A stretch of 64,000 nt of DNA from Candidatus Aminicenantes bacterium UBA2190 (lineage in GTDB: Bacteria; Acidobacteriota; Aminicenantia; UBA2199). Below, piece after piece: positions 1 through 10,100 of this stretch. The stretch lies in the NCBI GenBank assembly GCA_002335385.1, contig DCVK01000016.1, positions 22,167-86,166 of the forward strand, given 5' to 3'. The notes beneath the pieces are model-generated. The model was not told the DNA's origin. It saw only the letters and a list, made by a program, of their open reading frames with translations, and ran no database searches. The position numbers and the translations under genes were made by a program. Positions within the stretch are counted from its first letter, which is position 1. Each line of letters opens with the position of its first letter.

Positions 1-649
1 GCTCGTCGCCGGGCTGGGGAGCGAACCTCGACCAGTCGATGCTGTCGGCGTGCAGCCGCATCGGCGTGCCGGTCTTCAGGCGCAGCGCCTCGAAACCCAG
101 GCCACGGATCTCCTTTGCCAGCTGACGGGAGGGAGGCTCGTTGGCCCGGCCGGCGGCGTAGGAGGCGCTGCCGATGAAGATGCGCCCGCCCAGGAAGGTC
201 CCGGAACAGACGATCACCGCGTCGGCGTCCAGGGTCTCGCCTTCCTCCAGGCGCACGCCGCAGGCGCGGCCGTTGCGGACCGCGATGCCGGCGGCCAGGC
301 CCTGGTAAAGGGAGAGGCGCGGGAGGTTCTCCAGGAAATCCTTCATGAACAGGCGGTAGGCGGCCTTGTCGTTTTGGGAGCGCGTGGCGCGCACCGCCGG
401 CCCCTTGCTGCGGTTCAGCACCTTGAAATGGATGCCGGTGGCGTCGGCGGCCCGGGCCATGACCCCGCCCAGCGCGTCGATCTCGCGGACCAGGTGCCCC
501 TTGGCGATGCCGCCGATCGAGGGGTTGCACGACATCTGGGCGACGGTCTCCAGGTGCATGGTCAGCAGGATCGCGTCGGCTCCCATCCGGGCCGCGGCGC
601 AGGCGGCTTCAATGCCGGCGTGGCCGCCGCCGACGACGATGACCTTCAT
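1..649 (-). CDS. mnmG: tRNA uridine-5-carboxymethylaminomethyl modification enzyme MnmG, N-terminal part
   Basis: Seen: about 216 residues run off the left edge. The protein opens with MKVIVVGGGHAGIEAA, the FAD dinucleotide-binding loop, and continues with QMSCNPSIGGIAKGHL, a hallmark of the family. Known: MnmG (GidA) binds FAD and, together with MnmE, modifies uridine 34 at the wobble position of several tRNAs in the cytosol. Its ATG overlaps the mnmE stop by four bases (ATGA), so translation is probably coupled and the two partner subunits are made together. It is the last visible gene of the rpmH operon. About two thirds of the usual ~620 residues lie outside the window. Confidence 0.95.
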   Translation of the reverse strand, partial: MKVIVVGGGHAGIEAACAAARMGADAILLTMHLETVAQMSCNPSIGGIAKGHLVREIDALGGVMARAADATGIHFKVLNRSKGPAVRATRSQNDKAAYRLFMKDFLENLPRLSLYQGLAAGIAVRNGRACGVRLEEGETLDADAVIVCSGTFLGGRIFIGSASYAAGRANEPPSRQLAKEIRGLGFEALRLKTGTPMRLHADSIDWSRFAPQPGDE

Positions 650-2004
650 TTGCCGATGCAGAACCCGGCGAACACGCCGCGCAGGATATCGTCGACGCCG
701 ATCGCGCCGGTCAGCTCCCCGACGAGATGCAGCCCCTGGCGGATCTCCTCGGCGACCAGCTCGCCGGGCGCCGGCTCCTGCGCCTGCAGGCGCAGGATGC
801 GGCCGATCGTTGCCCGCAGCTTTTGCAGCAGGTCTTTCTGTCTCAGGTTGACGGCAACGGCGTCGGCGGGCGCTGCGAGTTCTCCCGGCAGGGAGGCTAG
901 AAAAGCGGTCGCCGCCTCGAGGTTGTCGCCGTACTTGGCCGAGATCAGGTTTAAATCCTCGCCCGGAAAGGCCGCGCAAATGGCGGCGATGACATCTTCC
1001 CGGCCGCGATCGCTCTTGTTGGCCAGCAGGATGTGCTTCCTGCCGCCCAGCAGGCGGTGGATCTCCAGGTCGCTCTCCTGCAGCGGCTGCGAGGCGTCGA
1101 CCATGAACAGCACGGCGTCGGCGGCGGCGATGCGCTCCAGGCTGCGCTGCATGCCCTGGTTCTCGACGTCGTCGCCGCCGGCGGCGCGGATGCCGGCCGC
1201 GTCGCTGACGCGGAAGGTAAAGCCGTCGAGAACCAGCGTCTCCTCGATGTAGTCGCGGGTGGTGCCGGGCAGCGCGGAGACGATCGAGCGCTCCCGCAGC
1301 AGCAGGGCGTTGAACAGCGAGGATTTGCCCACATTGACCCGGCCGGCGATGACCACCTGAAAGCCCCGGCTCACGACCTCGCTGAAGCGGCTGCAGGCCA
1401 GGATCTTCTCCAGGAGCACGGCGGCGGCGGCCAGTCCGCCCTGATCCCTGCCGGCTTCAATGTGCTGGTCCTCGGCGAACTCGATGCCGGTCTCGACCTC
1501 GATCGCGGCCTGCAGCAGGGCGTCGCGCACTTCGGCGACGGATGCGGAAAGACGCCCCTCCAGGTTGTCGAACTCCAACCGTGAACCGGCGCGGGAATTC
1601 GCCCGGATCAGCTCATTGACCGCCTCGGCCTGCAGCAGGTCCAATTTGCCGTTGCGGAAGGCGCGGTAGGTGAACTCGCCCGGCAGCGCCGTGCGGGCGC
1701 CGTGGCGGCAGGCCAGCGCCAGCGCTTCTTCGACCAGGAACAGGTTGGAGTGCAGCGAGATCTCGGCCATCGCTTCGCCGCTGTAGGAACGGGGGGCGCG
1801 GAAAAAGACCGCCAGGCCCTCGTCGATGCGCCGGCCGGCGTCGTGAATGAATCCGTGGTAGCTGTGGCGGTCCCGGACCCTGGCAGGCAGCGGCTGGAAG
1901 ACCTTGCGGACGATGTCCTCGCTCAAGGCTCCCGACAGGCGGATGACGGCGATCCCCCCCCGCCCCGGCGGCGTGGCCAGGGCGACGATCGTCTCCTCAT
2001 CCAT
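646..2004 (-). CDS. mnmE: tRNA modification GTPase MnmE
   Basis: A 452-residue protein of the normal family length. It has an N-terminal tetrahydrofolate-binding domain, then an inserted G domain with GRVNVGKSS (Walker A, about residue 225), DAAGI (G3) and NKSD (G4), and it ends with the invariant CIGK motif whose cysteine is needed for tRNA modification. Known: a potassium-dependent GTPase that works with MnmG on wobble uridine 34. It starts inside the end of jag (8-base overlap) and overlaps mnmG by four bases, so it is part of one tightly packed transcript. Nothing is abnormal. Confidence 0.97.
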   Translation of the reverse strand: MDEETIVALATPPGRGGIAVIRLSGALSEDIVRKVFQPLPARVRDRHSYHGFIHDAGRRIDEGLAVFFRAPRSYSGEAMAEISLHSNLFLVEEALALACRHGARTALPGEFTYRAFRNGKLDLLQAEAVNELIRANSRAGSRLEFDNLEGRLSASVAEVRDALLQAAIEVETGIEFAEDQHIEAGRDQGGLAAAAVLLEKILACSRFSEVVSRGFQVVIAGRVNVGKSSLFNALLLRERSIVSALPGTTRDYIEETLVLDGFTFRVSDAAGIRAAGGDDVENQGMQRSLERIAAADAVLFMVDASQPLQESDLEIHRLLGGRKHILLANKSDRGREDVIAAICAAFPGEDLNLISAKYGDNLEAATAFLASLPGELAAPADAVAVNLRQKDLLQKLRATIGRILRLQAQEPAPGELVAEEIRQGLHLVGELTGAIGVDDILRGVFAGFCIGK

Positions 2005-2617
2005 TCGCTTTTTTGCGGATGGTGATGACCTTCAGGAAATTGTCGCCGTCGCTCTTGGACTCCAGGTCGGAGTACTTGTTGATGGTCATGTGGATGATGC
2101 GCCGCTCGAAGGGGTTCAGCTCGGGCAGCTCGACGGCCTGGCCACTGCGCCGCACCTGGCGGGCGAAGCGGTGGGCCTGGGCGCTCAGTTCGACTTCCTT
2201 TTTCTTGCGGTAGTTCTCGCACTCGCAGTAGATCTTCTTGCCGACGGCATCGGCGAACAGGCGGTTGATCAGGTACTGCACGGCGTTGAGCAGGCTGCCG
2301 TTCTGGTAGAGCATCAGCTTGTAGTCCTCGCCGAAGAAGTTGACGCGCAGGAAATCGCTCTTGGCCTCCAGCTCGAACTTCAGGTTCAGCTTCATCTCCT
2401 CCAGCAGCAGGCGGACGAATGCCTCCAGTCCCTGCTGCTCGCCGCCGTCGGAGCGCCAGGCCTCGATGAAGATCTCGCGCTGCTTATGGCCGAAATATTT
2501 GGTTTTTTCCGTGATGATGCGGTACTTCAGCTGTTCTTCCTGGACGCCGAATTCCTCCGCGGCCCTCTGGATGGCATCCTTCAGAGAATTCGCGACGAAT
2601 TCCTTTTTTTCCGTCAT
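1997..2617 (-). CDS. jag: Jag/KhpB RNA-binding protein
   Basis: 206 residues. A Jag-N domain (about 1-50, [19 protein letters not shown]) is followed by a KH-like region and a C-terminal R3H domain containing HRFARQVRRSG and NPFERRIIHM. Known: Jag/KhpB is a cytosolic RNA-binding protein, usually encoded beside yidC, and linked to envelope synthesis and cell division in Gram-positive bacteria. Here it overlaps yidC upstream by four bases and mnmE downstream by eight. The order yidC-jag-mnmE is the classic one. The exact RNA targets in this organism cannot be read from sequence. Confidence 0.93.
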   Translation of the reverse strand: MTEKKEFVANSLKDAIQRAAEEFGVQEEQLKYRIITEKTKYFGHKQREIFIEAWRSDGGEQQGLEAFVRLLLEEMKLNLKFELEAKSDFLRVNFFGEDYKLMLYQNGSLLNAVQYLINRLFADAVGKKIYCECENYRKKKEVELSAQAHRFARQVRRSGQAVELPELNPFERRIIHMTINKYSDLESKSDGDNFLKVITIRKKANG

Positions 2618-4383
2618 TTCTCTTTGGCTCCTTTCTTTCTTTTCAGCGCCTTGAACTCCCGCTCCTCATCCTTCTTCTGCTGGTAGATCTTCTGGTTGAC
2701 GATGTATTGCTGGCCGATCTGCAGCACGTTGGAGAAGCACCAGTACAGGTTCAGCCCGCTGGGAAAGGAGGCGAACATGATGACCATGACGAACGGCAGG
2801 ATATACATCAGCTTCTTCTGGGTCGGGTCGCCGCTCGAGGGGGTCATGCGCTGCTGGATCAGCTGCGTCACCCCCATGAGGATGGGCAGGACGTAATAGG
2901 GGTCCTTCTTCGACAGGTCGGTGATCCACAGCATCCACGGCTCGTGGCGCACGTTGATCGAGACCGACAGCAGCCGGAAGAATCCCCACAGCAGCGGCAG
3001 CTGCAGCAGCAGCGGCAGGCAGCCGCCGGCGGGGTTGACCTTCTCCTGCTTGTAGAGCGCCATCATCTCCGCGTTCATCAGCTTGCGCTGCTCCATGTCC
3101 TTGTTGTTCTTGTACTTCTTCTGGATCGCCTTCAGCTTGGGCTGCAGGGCCTGCATCTTGGCCATGGAGACGCTGGAGGAATAGGTCAGGGGGAAGAGGA
3201 CCAGCTTGAGGAACAGGGTGAACAGGATGATGGCCCAGCCGTAGTTGGGCAGGAAGCCGTGGATGAACGTGATGCCCTTCAGCATGACCTTGGCGATGGA
3301 GCCGAACCAGCCGTACTCGATGATCTTGTTCAGATCGGGGAATTCACTTTCCACCGCGGCCAGGACCTTTTCGTCCTTGGGGCCGATGAAGGCCGCGACC
3401 GGGTCGGTGACGATCATGTAGGAATACAGCTTGCCCTTGTCCTCTCCCTGGAGCGGACGGATCGACTGCCAGGAGAGCTGCGAGCGGTTTCCGGGCGCCG
3501 ACTTGAAAACGGCGGCGAAATAGGTGGTCTCGTAGGCCGACCAGAAGAAGCCCGTCCCCATCCCGCCCGCCGCCTTTTCGAACGCCTGGCTGGCCTGGGG
3601 CAGGGTCTTCTGCTTGGCGAAATCGAGCGACTGCAACTTTTCGTTGGCGTAGGCGGCGATCTTCAGGTTCATCATCATGGCGCGGTCGCGGCTGTCGTTG
3701 TTCTCCAGATCGGGGCCGAAGACGACCGGCAGGTCGGCCACCAGGCGCCCCTCCTTGATCACCTCGAATTTCAAGCCGATCACGTAACTGGAAGGGCTGA
3801 AAATGAATCTTTTGACGGCCAGCAGGTTTTCGGCCGCATCGGCGTATTCAAAGACGATCTCCGTCTCCCGGCCATGGGAGACGTCGACGGTCGTTGCGCC
3901 CTGGTAGCGGAACATGGCCTTGTTCAGGGTGTCCAGGGTCTTGGTGTTGTTCAGGAAATAGAACGGGTAGAACCCCGAGGCTACGGCGTTGCCCGAAACC
4001 AGGTCCATGGGCTGGCCGGCATCGTCCTTGTAATTCTTCAGGACCAGGGAGACCAGGCCGGCGCCGCGGTTGGTGAAACGGGCGGTGAACAAGGGTCCTT
4101 CCACGGTAATGGGCTGCTCGACCGGGGACGAGAGGTCCTCGGGCACGGCCGGGAGGACGGCTTCTTTTTCCTCGGCTGCCGGCTCGCCCTGGCCCAGGAT
4201 CGAACCGATGTCCGTTGCGGCCGATTCGGGAGCGGCGTCGGTCGGGGGCGCGGCGTCCCGGGGCTGAGTGGCCCCGGCCGGGATGGCGGCCGGCGGCGTG
4301 GGCTTGGGCATGAAGAAATACTGGTAGGCGAGCAGGACCACCACCGACAGGATGGTGGCCAGGATCAGCTTTTTTGTGTCCAT
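2614..4383 (-). CDS. yidC: Membrane protein insertase YidC
   Basis: 589 residues with Gram-negative architecture. A first membrane helix (residues 5-25) is followed by a proline/alanine-rich linker, a large periplasmic beta domain (about 90-350), and a C-terminal core of five membrane helices. The core holds the amphipathic, positively charged hairpin [18 protein letters not shown] and the loop [20 protein letters not shown]. Known: it inserts proteins into the inner membrane alone or with SecYEG. The large periplasmic domain argues for a diderm. The gene overlaps yidD by 19 bases and jag by four. The C terminus is short and basic, as is usual for ribosome contact. Confidence 0.97.
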   Translation of the reverse strand: MDTKKLILATILSVVVLLAYQYFFMPKPTPPAAIPAGATQPRDAAPPTDAAPESAATDIGSILGQGEPAAEEKEAVLPAVPEDLSSPVEQPITVEGPLFTARFTNRGAGLVSLVLKNYKDDAGQPMDLVSGNAVASGFYPFYFLNNTKTLDTLNKAMFRYQGATTVDVSHGRETEIVFEYADAAENLLAVKRFIFSPSSYVIGLKFEVIKEGRLVADLPVVFGPDLENNDSRDRAMMMNLKIAAYANEKLQSLDFAKQKTLPQASQAFEKAAGGMGTGFFWSAYETTYFAAVFKSAPGNRSQLSWQSIRPLQGEDKGKLYSYMIVTDPVAAFIGPKDEKVLAAVESEFPDLNKIIEYGWFGSIAKVMLKGITFIHGFLPNYGWAIILFTLFLKLVLFPLTYSSSVSMAKMQALQPKLKAIQKKYKNNKDMEQRKLMNAEMMALYKQEKVNPAGGCLPLLLQLPLLWGFFRLLSVSINVRHEPWMLWITDLSKKDPYYVLPILMGVTQLIQQRMTPSSGDPTQKKLMYILPFVMVIMFASFPSGLNLYWCFSNVLQIGQQYIVNQKIYQQKKDEEREFKALKRKKGAKEK

Positions 4384-4613
4384 GTTGATTTCACCTCAAA
4401 GAGTTCAGGGACGGGATCGTGTCCGCCGGCGTGGAAGGGGTGGCACTTGAGCAGGCGGCGCAGGCCGAGCCACAGCCCCCGGGCGGCGCCGAAGCGCTCG
4501 ATCGCCTCATAGGTGTAGCGCGAGCAAGTGGGCAGAAAACGGCAGTGGCGGCCGAGCAGGGGCGACAGCGTCAGCTGGTAGCCACGGATCAGCAGCAGCA
4601 GGGGGTTTTTCAT
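4365..4613 (-). CDS. yidD: Membrane protein insertion efficiency factor YidD
   Basis: 82 residues, the usual size. It contains the conserved signature [14 protein letters not shown] (here [13 protein letters not shown]), the cysteine motif [15 protein letters not shown] and the [14 protein letters not shown] segment that define the family (DUF37). Known: a small inner-membrane-associated protein encoded between rnpA and yidC that aids insertion of YidC-dependent proteins. It starts one base after the rnpA stop and overlaps the start of yidC by 19 bases, so its expression is tied to both. No signal peptide; it attaches through an amphipathic N terminus. Confidence 0.95.
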   Translation of the reverse strand: MKNPLLLLIRGYQLTLSPLLGRHCRFLPTCSRYTYEAIERFGAARGLWLGLRRLLKCHPFHAGGHDPVPELFEVKSTWTQKS

Positions 4614-4614
4614 T

Positions 4615-4957
4615 TCAGCGGTGGCGGATGCGTGACAGGGCGTCGAGAAACAGGTTCTCGACCTCGGCGGCGCGGCCGCGGTCGAAGGGCTTTTTCATGG
4701 AGATCCAGATGTCATGAGGCGGCTGGAGCAGGAGGCTGTTCAAGCGGAACCACTCTTTCATTTTCCTCTTGATGTAATTGCGCTGGACCGAGTTGCCGAT
4801 CTTGCGGTTAACGGAGACGGCGAAGCGGCTGGCCGCCCGGCCATTCTTCAAAAAGTACAAAAAAAAAATCATTCCGTATCTTCGGGGCGGTTTTCAGCAG
4901 GCGGACGAACTCGGTCTCCTTCTTGATCCGCTGGGATTCCCCGAAAGTGAAGGCCAT
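4615..4957 (-). CDS. rnpA: Ribonuclease P protein component, interrupted by a +1 frameshift in a homopolymer
   Basis: The best start is the ATG at 4957, three bases after the rpmH stop. It gives [20 protein letters not shown], a typical RnpA opening. After about 32 codons the frame enters ten consecutive T (complement of A at 4859-4868). The conserved remainder ([18 protein letters not shown], then [10 protein letters not shown], the RNR-like RNA-binding helix) lies in another frame. With nine T the two halves join into 113 residues, the normal length. As written, the upstream frame stops after 48 codons. A shorter ATG at 4872 keeps the conserved part but has no ribosome site and loses the N-terminal strand. 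Known: RnpA is the protein cofactor of RNase P, essential for tRNA 5' maturation. The shift is therefore either a base-call error or real slippage. Confidence 0.9.
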
Positions 4958-4960
4958 GGG

Positions 4961-5095
4961 TCAGGCGGTCAGCTTCTTCCTGCCCTTTCTTCTTCTGCTG
5001 TTGATGACCGCCCGGCCGCCCTTGGTCTCCATGCGCGCCCGGAAGCCGTGCGTCTTCTTTCTTTTCAGGTTGTTGGGCTGAAACGTTCTTTTCAC
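4961..5095 (-). CDS. rpmH: 50S ribosomal protein L34
   Basis: 44 residues starting at GTG 5095, reading [20 protein letters not shown] and ending [11 protein letters not shown], the near-universal L34 sequence. The ribosome site AGAGGTG lies a few bases upstream. Known: a basic protein of the large ribosomal subunit. It is the first gene of the operon rpmH-rnpA-yidD-yidC-jag-mnmE-mnmG and has a near-perfect promoter at 5131-5159. In many bacteria this operon lies next to dnaA and oriC; no dnaA is visible here and pepT is the divergent neighbour instead. Confidence 0.96.
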   Translation of the reverse strand: MKRTFQPNNLKRKKTHGFRARMETKGGRAVINSRRRKGRKKLTA

Positions 5096-5130
5096 CGAAA
5101 CACCTCTTTCTATCTTGGAGTTAAGGAATA

Positions 5131-5159
5131 ACTATATAGAAAAAATGGGCGCTTGTCAA
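5131..5159 (-). promoter_or_regulatory. Promoter of the rpmH operon
   Basis: On the minus strand TTGACA (5159-5154), a 17-base spacer and TATAGT (5136-5131) match the sigma-70-type consensus almost perfectly. The spacing to the rpmH GTG gives a leader of about 30 bases. This is the strongest promoter in the window, as expected for a ribosomal protein. Confidence 0.85.
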
Positions 5160-5171
5160 GAAAGGCGGCGG

Positions 5172-5200
5172 TTCCCTTTTCCCCGGCCATCGTTTATAAT
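5172..5200 (+). promoter_or_regulatory. Promoter of pepT
   Basis: TTCCCT (5172-5177), 17 bases, then a perfect TATAAT (5195-5200). The predicted transcript starts about 10 bases before the GGAGGT ribosome site (5207-5212) and the ATG at 5217. It is divergent from the rpmH promoter, with only about 12 bases between the two -35 boxes. Confidence 0.6.
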
Positions 5201-5216
5201 GGCCCCGGAGGTCCCC

Positions 5217-6452
5217 ATGAAATACCCCGATATCCTGGAGCGTTTCCTCAGCTATGTGCGCATCGACACCCAGTCCAGCGACACGTCCGAGTCCTTCCCC
5301 TCGACCGCCAAGCAGAGGGACCTGGCCGCCAAGCTGAAGCCCGAGCTCGAGGCCCTGGGCCTGAGCGATGTCCAGATCACCCCCTGGAGCTATGTCCTGG
5401 CCACGCTGCCGACCAACCAGCCTCGCAAAGTGCCGACCATCGCCCTGCTCGCCCACCTGGACACCTCGCCCGACGTCTCGGGAGCTGGCGTCGAGCCCAA
5501 GTTGCACGAGAACTACCAAGGGCAGGACCTGGTGATCTCGGAAAGCGACAACGTGGTCCTGAAGGTGAGCGAGAACCCCTACCTCAAGGAGCAGGCCGGC
5601 AAGACGATCATCACCGCCTCGGGCAAGACCCTGCTGGGCGCCGACAACAAGGCCGGCATCGCCGAGATCATGGACGCGCTGACCTACCTGGTCGAGCATC
5701 CGCAGGCGCCGCGGCCGAACATCCGCGTCGTTTTCACTCCCGACGAGGAGACGGGACGGGGAGTGGAGCACATCACGGCCGCCGAGATCGGCGCCGACTG
5801 CGGCTACACGGTCGACGGCGAGAAGCCGGGCGAGATCGAGGACGAGACGTTCTGCGCCGACTCGCTGGAGCTCACGGTCACCGGGATCAACGTCCACCCG
5901 GGCATGGCCAAGGGCAAGCTGGTCAACGCCGTCAAGGTCGCGGCGCGCATCATCGACAAGCTGCCCAAGGCGGCGCTGTCCCCCGAGACCACCGCCGACC
6001 GCGAGGGCTACGTTCACCCGCACCAGGTCACGGGCAACGTCGAGACCGCCACGATCAAGTTCCTCATCCGCGATTTCACCGTCAAGGGGCTGAAGCGCTG
6101 CGAAAAGAAGATCGCCGGGATCGCCCGGCGCGTGACCGCGCAGTTCCCCGGCGCCCGCAGCGAAGTCAAGGTGATCGAGTCGTACCGCAACATGAAAGTG
6201 GTCCTGGACAAGCACCCCGAAGTGCTGGCCAAGGCCGAGAAAGCGATCGCCATGGCCGGATACACGCCCCAGCGCGCCAGCATCCGCGGCGGCACCGACG
6301 GGGCGCGCCTCAGCTTCATGGGCCTGCCCACCCCCAACCTCTTCACCGGCGGCTTCAACTTCCACTCCAAGCAGGAGTGGATCGCGCTGGAGGACATGAA
6401 GAAGGCTTCCGAGGTCATTGTCCACCTGATGAGGCTCTGGGCCACGGAATGA
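5217..6452 (+). CDS. pepT: Peptidase T (tripeptide aminopeptidase)
   Basis: 411 residues from the ATG at 5217, chosen because GGAGGT lies five bases upstream; E. coli PepT has 408. M20 metallopeptidase landmarks are in place: HLDTSPDVSG (His80, Asp82), GADNKAGIAEIM (bridging Asp), PDEETGRG (catalytic and metal Glu), VDGE, and GGFNFHSKQEW near the C terminus with the last metal-binding His. Known: a cytosolic two-zinc exopeptidase that removes the N-terminal residue of tripeptides. Here it fits the proteolytic gene content of the window. It stands first in a plus-strand run with the secreted protein at 6523 and the tricorn-like protease. Confidence 0.96.
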   Translation: MKYPDILERFLSYVRIDTQSSDTSESFPSTAKQRDLAAKLKPELEALGLSDVQITPWSYVLATLPTNQPRKVPTIALLAHLDTSPDVSGAGVEPKLHENYQGQDLVISESDNVVLKVSENPYLKEQAGKTIITASGKTLLGADNKAGIAEIMDALTYLVEHPQAPRPNIRVVFTPDEETGRGVEHITAAEIGADCGYTVDGEKPGEIEDETFCADSLELTVTGINVHPGMAKGKLVNAVKVAARIIDKLPKAALSPETTADREGYVHPHQVTGNVETATIKFLIRDFTVKGLKRCEKKIAGIARRVTAQFPGARSEVKVIESYRNMKVVLDKHPEVLAKAEKAIAMAGYTPQRASIRGGTDGARLSFMGLPTPNLFTGGFNFHSKQEWIALEDMKKASEVIVHLMRLWATE

Positions 6453-6522
6453 CCCTCGGGTGACGATCCCGGCCTCCCCGGGTGTTGCAGGGGAGGTACG
6501 AAAGACCCAAGGAGGATCACCC

Positions 6523-7026
6523 ATGGGAAAGCGCTATATCGCCCTGCTGCTGGCGGCCATTTGCACGGCCGTCGGCTTGGCTGCGCAAGCGATCGATCCA
6601 GCGCCGGAAAAGACCCCATTCTGCCTCTGGGGAGGGATGCAGCTGGGCGGATACGGTGACGAGATGGCCGCCATCGAACTCAGCCTCTCCACGCAATTCA
6701 GCCGCGCGGGTTATGCCTCGGCCTACTGCCTCTGGGGCAGCGTCCCGTTCAGCGCCGGCGACTCCCTGAGCGAATACGGCTTCATGATCGGCCGCTGCGT
6801 ACGCAGCCGCGGCGCGTTCGCGGGCGCGGCCGCCGGCCTCTGCATTGTGAGCGGCTGGATGGGCCCCCGCTACAGCCGGCAGGCCGGCGTCGGCATCCCG
6901 CTCAAGCTGGAGGGCTCCCTCATCATCGGCGGCTTCATGGCCCTGAACCTGCAGCTGCGCGCCATGGCCTGGAAGCATACCCATGCCGGGATCTCGCTCG
7001 GGATCCAGCTGGGAAAAATGCGCTGA
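6523..7026 (+). CDS. Small secreted protein, possible outer-membrane barrel
   Basis: 167 residues from the ATG at 6523, preceded by a strong AAGGAGG. Residues 1-22 (MGKRYIALLLAAICTAVGLA) form a signal peptide cut near AQA. The mature part is rich in glycine and alternates polar and apolar residues (GGMQLGGYGD, HAGISLGIQLGKMR at the end), as expected of short transmembrane beta strands. I do not recognise the family. It lies 70 bases after pepT and 83 before the tricorn gene. It may be an outer-membrane protein; the evidence is only compositional. Confidence 0.7.
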   Translation: MGKRYIALLLAAICTAVGLAAQAIDPAPEKTPFCLWGGMQLGGYGDEMAAIELSLSTQFSRAGYASAYCLWGSVPFSAGDSLSEYGFMIGRCVRSRGAFAGAAAGLCIVSGWMGPRYSRQAGVGIPLKLEGSLIIGGFMALNLQLRAMAWKHTHAGISLGIQLGKMR

Positions 7027-7109
7027 GGACTCTGGGAGCGGGGAGGCGCGCTGTTTTTTTTCGGACATCTGCGCTACAATGGCGGCATCGGCCCCGTGGA
7101 GGTGCCACC

Positions 7110-10100
7110 ATGAAGAACGCGCGTCTTTCCCTCTTCCTCATTTTCGCCGCCTGCGCGGCCCTGGCTTGGGCCGCTGAGCAGCCGGCCGAGCCCCGGTTCA
7201 TGACCCATCCCGACATCCACGGCGGCCAGGTCGTCTTCGTCTACGAGGGCAACCTGTGGCTGGTCCCTGATGCCGGCGGCACCGCACGGCGGCTGACCAG
7301 CTTCCCCGGCAGCGCCGTCGCCCCCAAGTTCTCCCCCGACGGGCGCTGGATCGCCTTCAGCGCCGACTACGACGGGCCGCAGTCGGTCTACCTGATCCCC
7401 GCCGCCGGCGGCGAGCCGCGGCGCCTGACCTGGCAGCCGGGCAGCCTGCAGGCCGTGGCCTGGACCCCCGACGGCCGGCGCGTGGTGTTCCGCGCCGATA
7501 CCGAGCAGTTCATCCACCGCGACCCCAACCTCTATTGGGTGGCGCTGGACGGCACCGTGCCCGAGCGCCTGCCCGTCGACCGCGGCACCCTGTGCAGCTT
7601 CTCCGCCGACGGCAGCGAGATGTTCTTCACGCGCAAGGGCAACGAGGAGTACCAGTGGAAGCGCTACCAGGGCGGCCAGCACACCGACATCTGGCACTTC
7701 GACTTCAAGAACCGCCGCTTCACCCCGGTATCCGCCTACACCGGCAAGAACGCCTACCCGATGTGGATCGGCGACGCCCTGTATTTCGTCTCCGACCGCG
7801 AGGGCGGCATCGCCAACCTCTACCGGCGCGACAACGCCTCCAAGGCGGTGACGCGGGTGACGGCCCACGAAAAATACGACGTGATGATGCCGGAAACCGA
7901 CGGCGGGAGCATTGTCTACGTCCAGGACGGCTTCCTCCATGTCCTCGATGTCCGCGCCGGGAGTTCGCGCAAGCTCGCCATCGACCTGCCCACGGACCGC
8001 TGGCGGCGGCGCGACCGCTGGGTCGACGCCCGCGGCACCATCCACGGCATGGACGTGGGCAGCGACGGTAAAGCCGTCCTGCTCGAAGCCCGCGGCGACA
8101 TTTTCCTGCTGCCCACCGGCAAGGGTGGTGCGGTGCGGAACCTGACGCAGACCCCCGGGTCGCGCGAGATCCACCCGCGCCTCTCGCCCGACGGCCAATG
8201 GCTGGCCTTTTTCTCGGACCGTAGCGGCGAGTACCAGCTCTACATGCGCCGGGTCGCGGGCGGCGACTGGGTCCAGCTCACCCAGACCCTGGACCGCGCC
8301 GTTTACCGGCTGGCCTGGTCCCCCGACGGCAAAAAAATCCTCTTCGGCAACAAGGACCTGGCCGTCTTCCTCTGTGACATCGAGAAAAAGCAGCTGACCA
8401 AGATCGACGAGGTGAACCAGCTGAAGAACGACGAGTTCACCTGGGAGATTGACGACTACTCCTGGTCCCCCGACAGCCGCTGGGTGTGCTACAGCATGGT
8501 GGCCCGCAACCGCAACAGCCAGGTTTACCTGTATCACCTGGAGGAAAAGAAAAAAGTCACCCTGACCGACGATTTTTACAACAATCTCAATCCCTGCTTC
8601 GATGCCAACGGCGATTATCTCTATTACCTGTCCAGCCGCAACTTCGAGGTGGGCATGGACTTTTACGAGGACAACCACGTCATCGCCCGGCCGTTCCAGG
8701 TGATGGCCGTGCAGTTGCAATCCGGCCGGAAGCCGCCCTTCGCCGAAGACGGCGGGGACGCGGAAGCTGCCACGGCGGCCCCGGCGCTGCCCATGCGCGT
8801 CGACCTGGAGGGCCTGGCCGCGCGCACTTTCCCCCTCCCTGTTCCGGCGGGGAATCACTTCTTCCTTCGCGCCGGCAGAGGCAAGGTGGCCTGGTGCTCG
8901 GTGCCCGAGTTCGGCGATGACGAGTACGAGGAGATCTTCAAGCCCCGGGGCGACGTCAAGTGGACGCTGCACCTCTTCGACATGAAGGAGAAGAAGGCGG
9001 TCGCCGTCGAGGAGAAGATCGGCGACTACGCGCTTTCGGTCAACGGCGAGCACGTCCTCATCGCCCGGGGCACGGATTATTTCGTCTCGAACCTGGGCAA
9101 GCTGTTCGTTGAGAAAAAGACGGCGGGCAAGCTCTCCCTGGACGGCATGGCCTGCTACGTCGACACCCTGGCCGAGTGGAGCCAGATCTTCAACGATGCC
9201 TGGCGCTGGTATCGCGATTTCTTCTACGACGCCGGCATGCACGGGCAGGATTGGCGGGAGGTCGGCGCGCGCTACCGCGCCTTGATCCCGCAGCTGTCGT
9301 CGCGTTCCGGCCTCAACTGGCTGCTGTCGCAGATGGTCGGCGAACTGTGCGTCGGCCACGCCTACATCCGCGGCGGCGACATGGGCGGCGTCAAGCTGCC
9401 CGATAGTCCCGTCTTCACCGGCCGCCTGGGCGCCGACCTGGCGTATGACCCGGCCGCCGGTCTTTTCCGCTTCGAGCGCATCTACGGCCCCAGTTCGCAC
9501 AACCTCGACCTGGTGGCGCCACTGGCCCGACCCGACATCGCGGTCAAGGAGGGGGATTACCTGATCGCCATCAACGGCCAGGCGCTGCAGAAAAACGAGG
9601 ATTACCACCGCCGGCTGCAGGTGGCCAAGGGGCAACAGGTGTCCCTGACGGTGAATTCGCGCCCCGCGCTGCAGGGCGCCCGCACCTACGAGGTCGAGCC
9701 GCTGGCCTTCGACCGCCACCTGCGCTACGACCGCTGGCTGACCGGCAACATCGAGAAAGTGCGCCGGGCCACGGGCGGCCGGGTGGGCTACATGCACATC
9801 AACGCCATGGGCGTGCGCAATATCGGCGAGTTCGACAAGTTCTGGCGCGCCTTCCGCACCAAGGAGGGCATCATCATCGACGTGCGCCGCAACTCGGGCG
9901 GCTGGACCGAGTACTTCATGATCGACAAGCTGGAACGGCAGCAGGTGGCGTTCAACGTGCTGCGCGGCATGGAACCGTTCGTCTATCCCGGCAGCGTCGG
10001 CCCGCAGAACTACGTGGCCGTCTCCAACGAGTACAACGGCTCCGACGGCGAGGCCTTCATCCAGCACTTCCAGGCGCGCCGCCTGGGGCCGGTCGTCGGC

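Noticed and set aside
5096..5216. Possible replication origin beside rpmH
   Set aside because: The operon is often next to oriC, but no DnaA boxes, AT-rich unwinding region or dnaA gene are visible; the 120 bases are accounted for by two promoters.
7074..10067. A 997-codon open frame antisense to the tricorn-like protease
   Set aside because: Valine/leucine/aspartate-rich repetitive text caused by GC-rich third positions of the real gene; no start signal and no recognisable domain.
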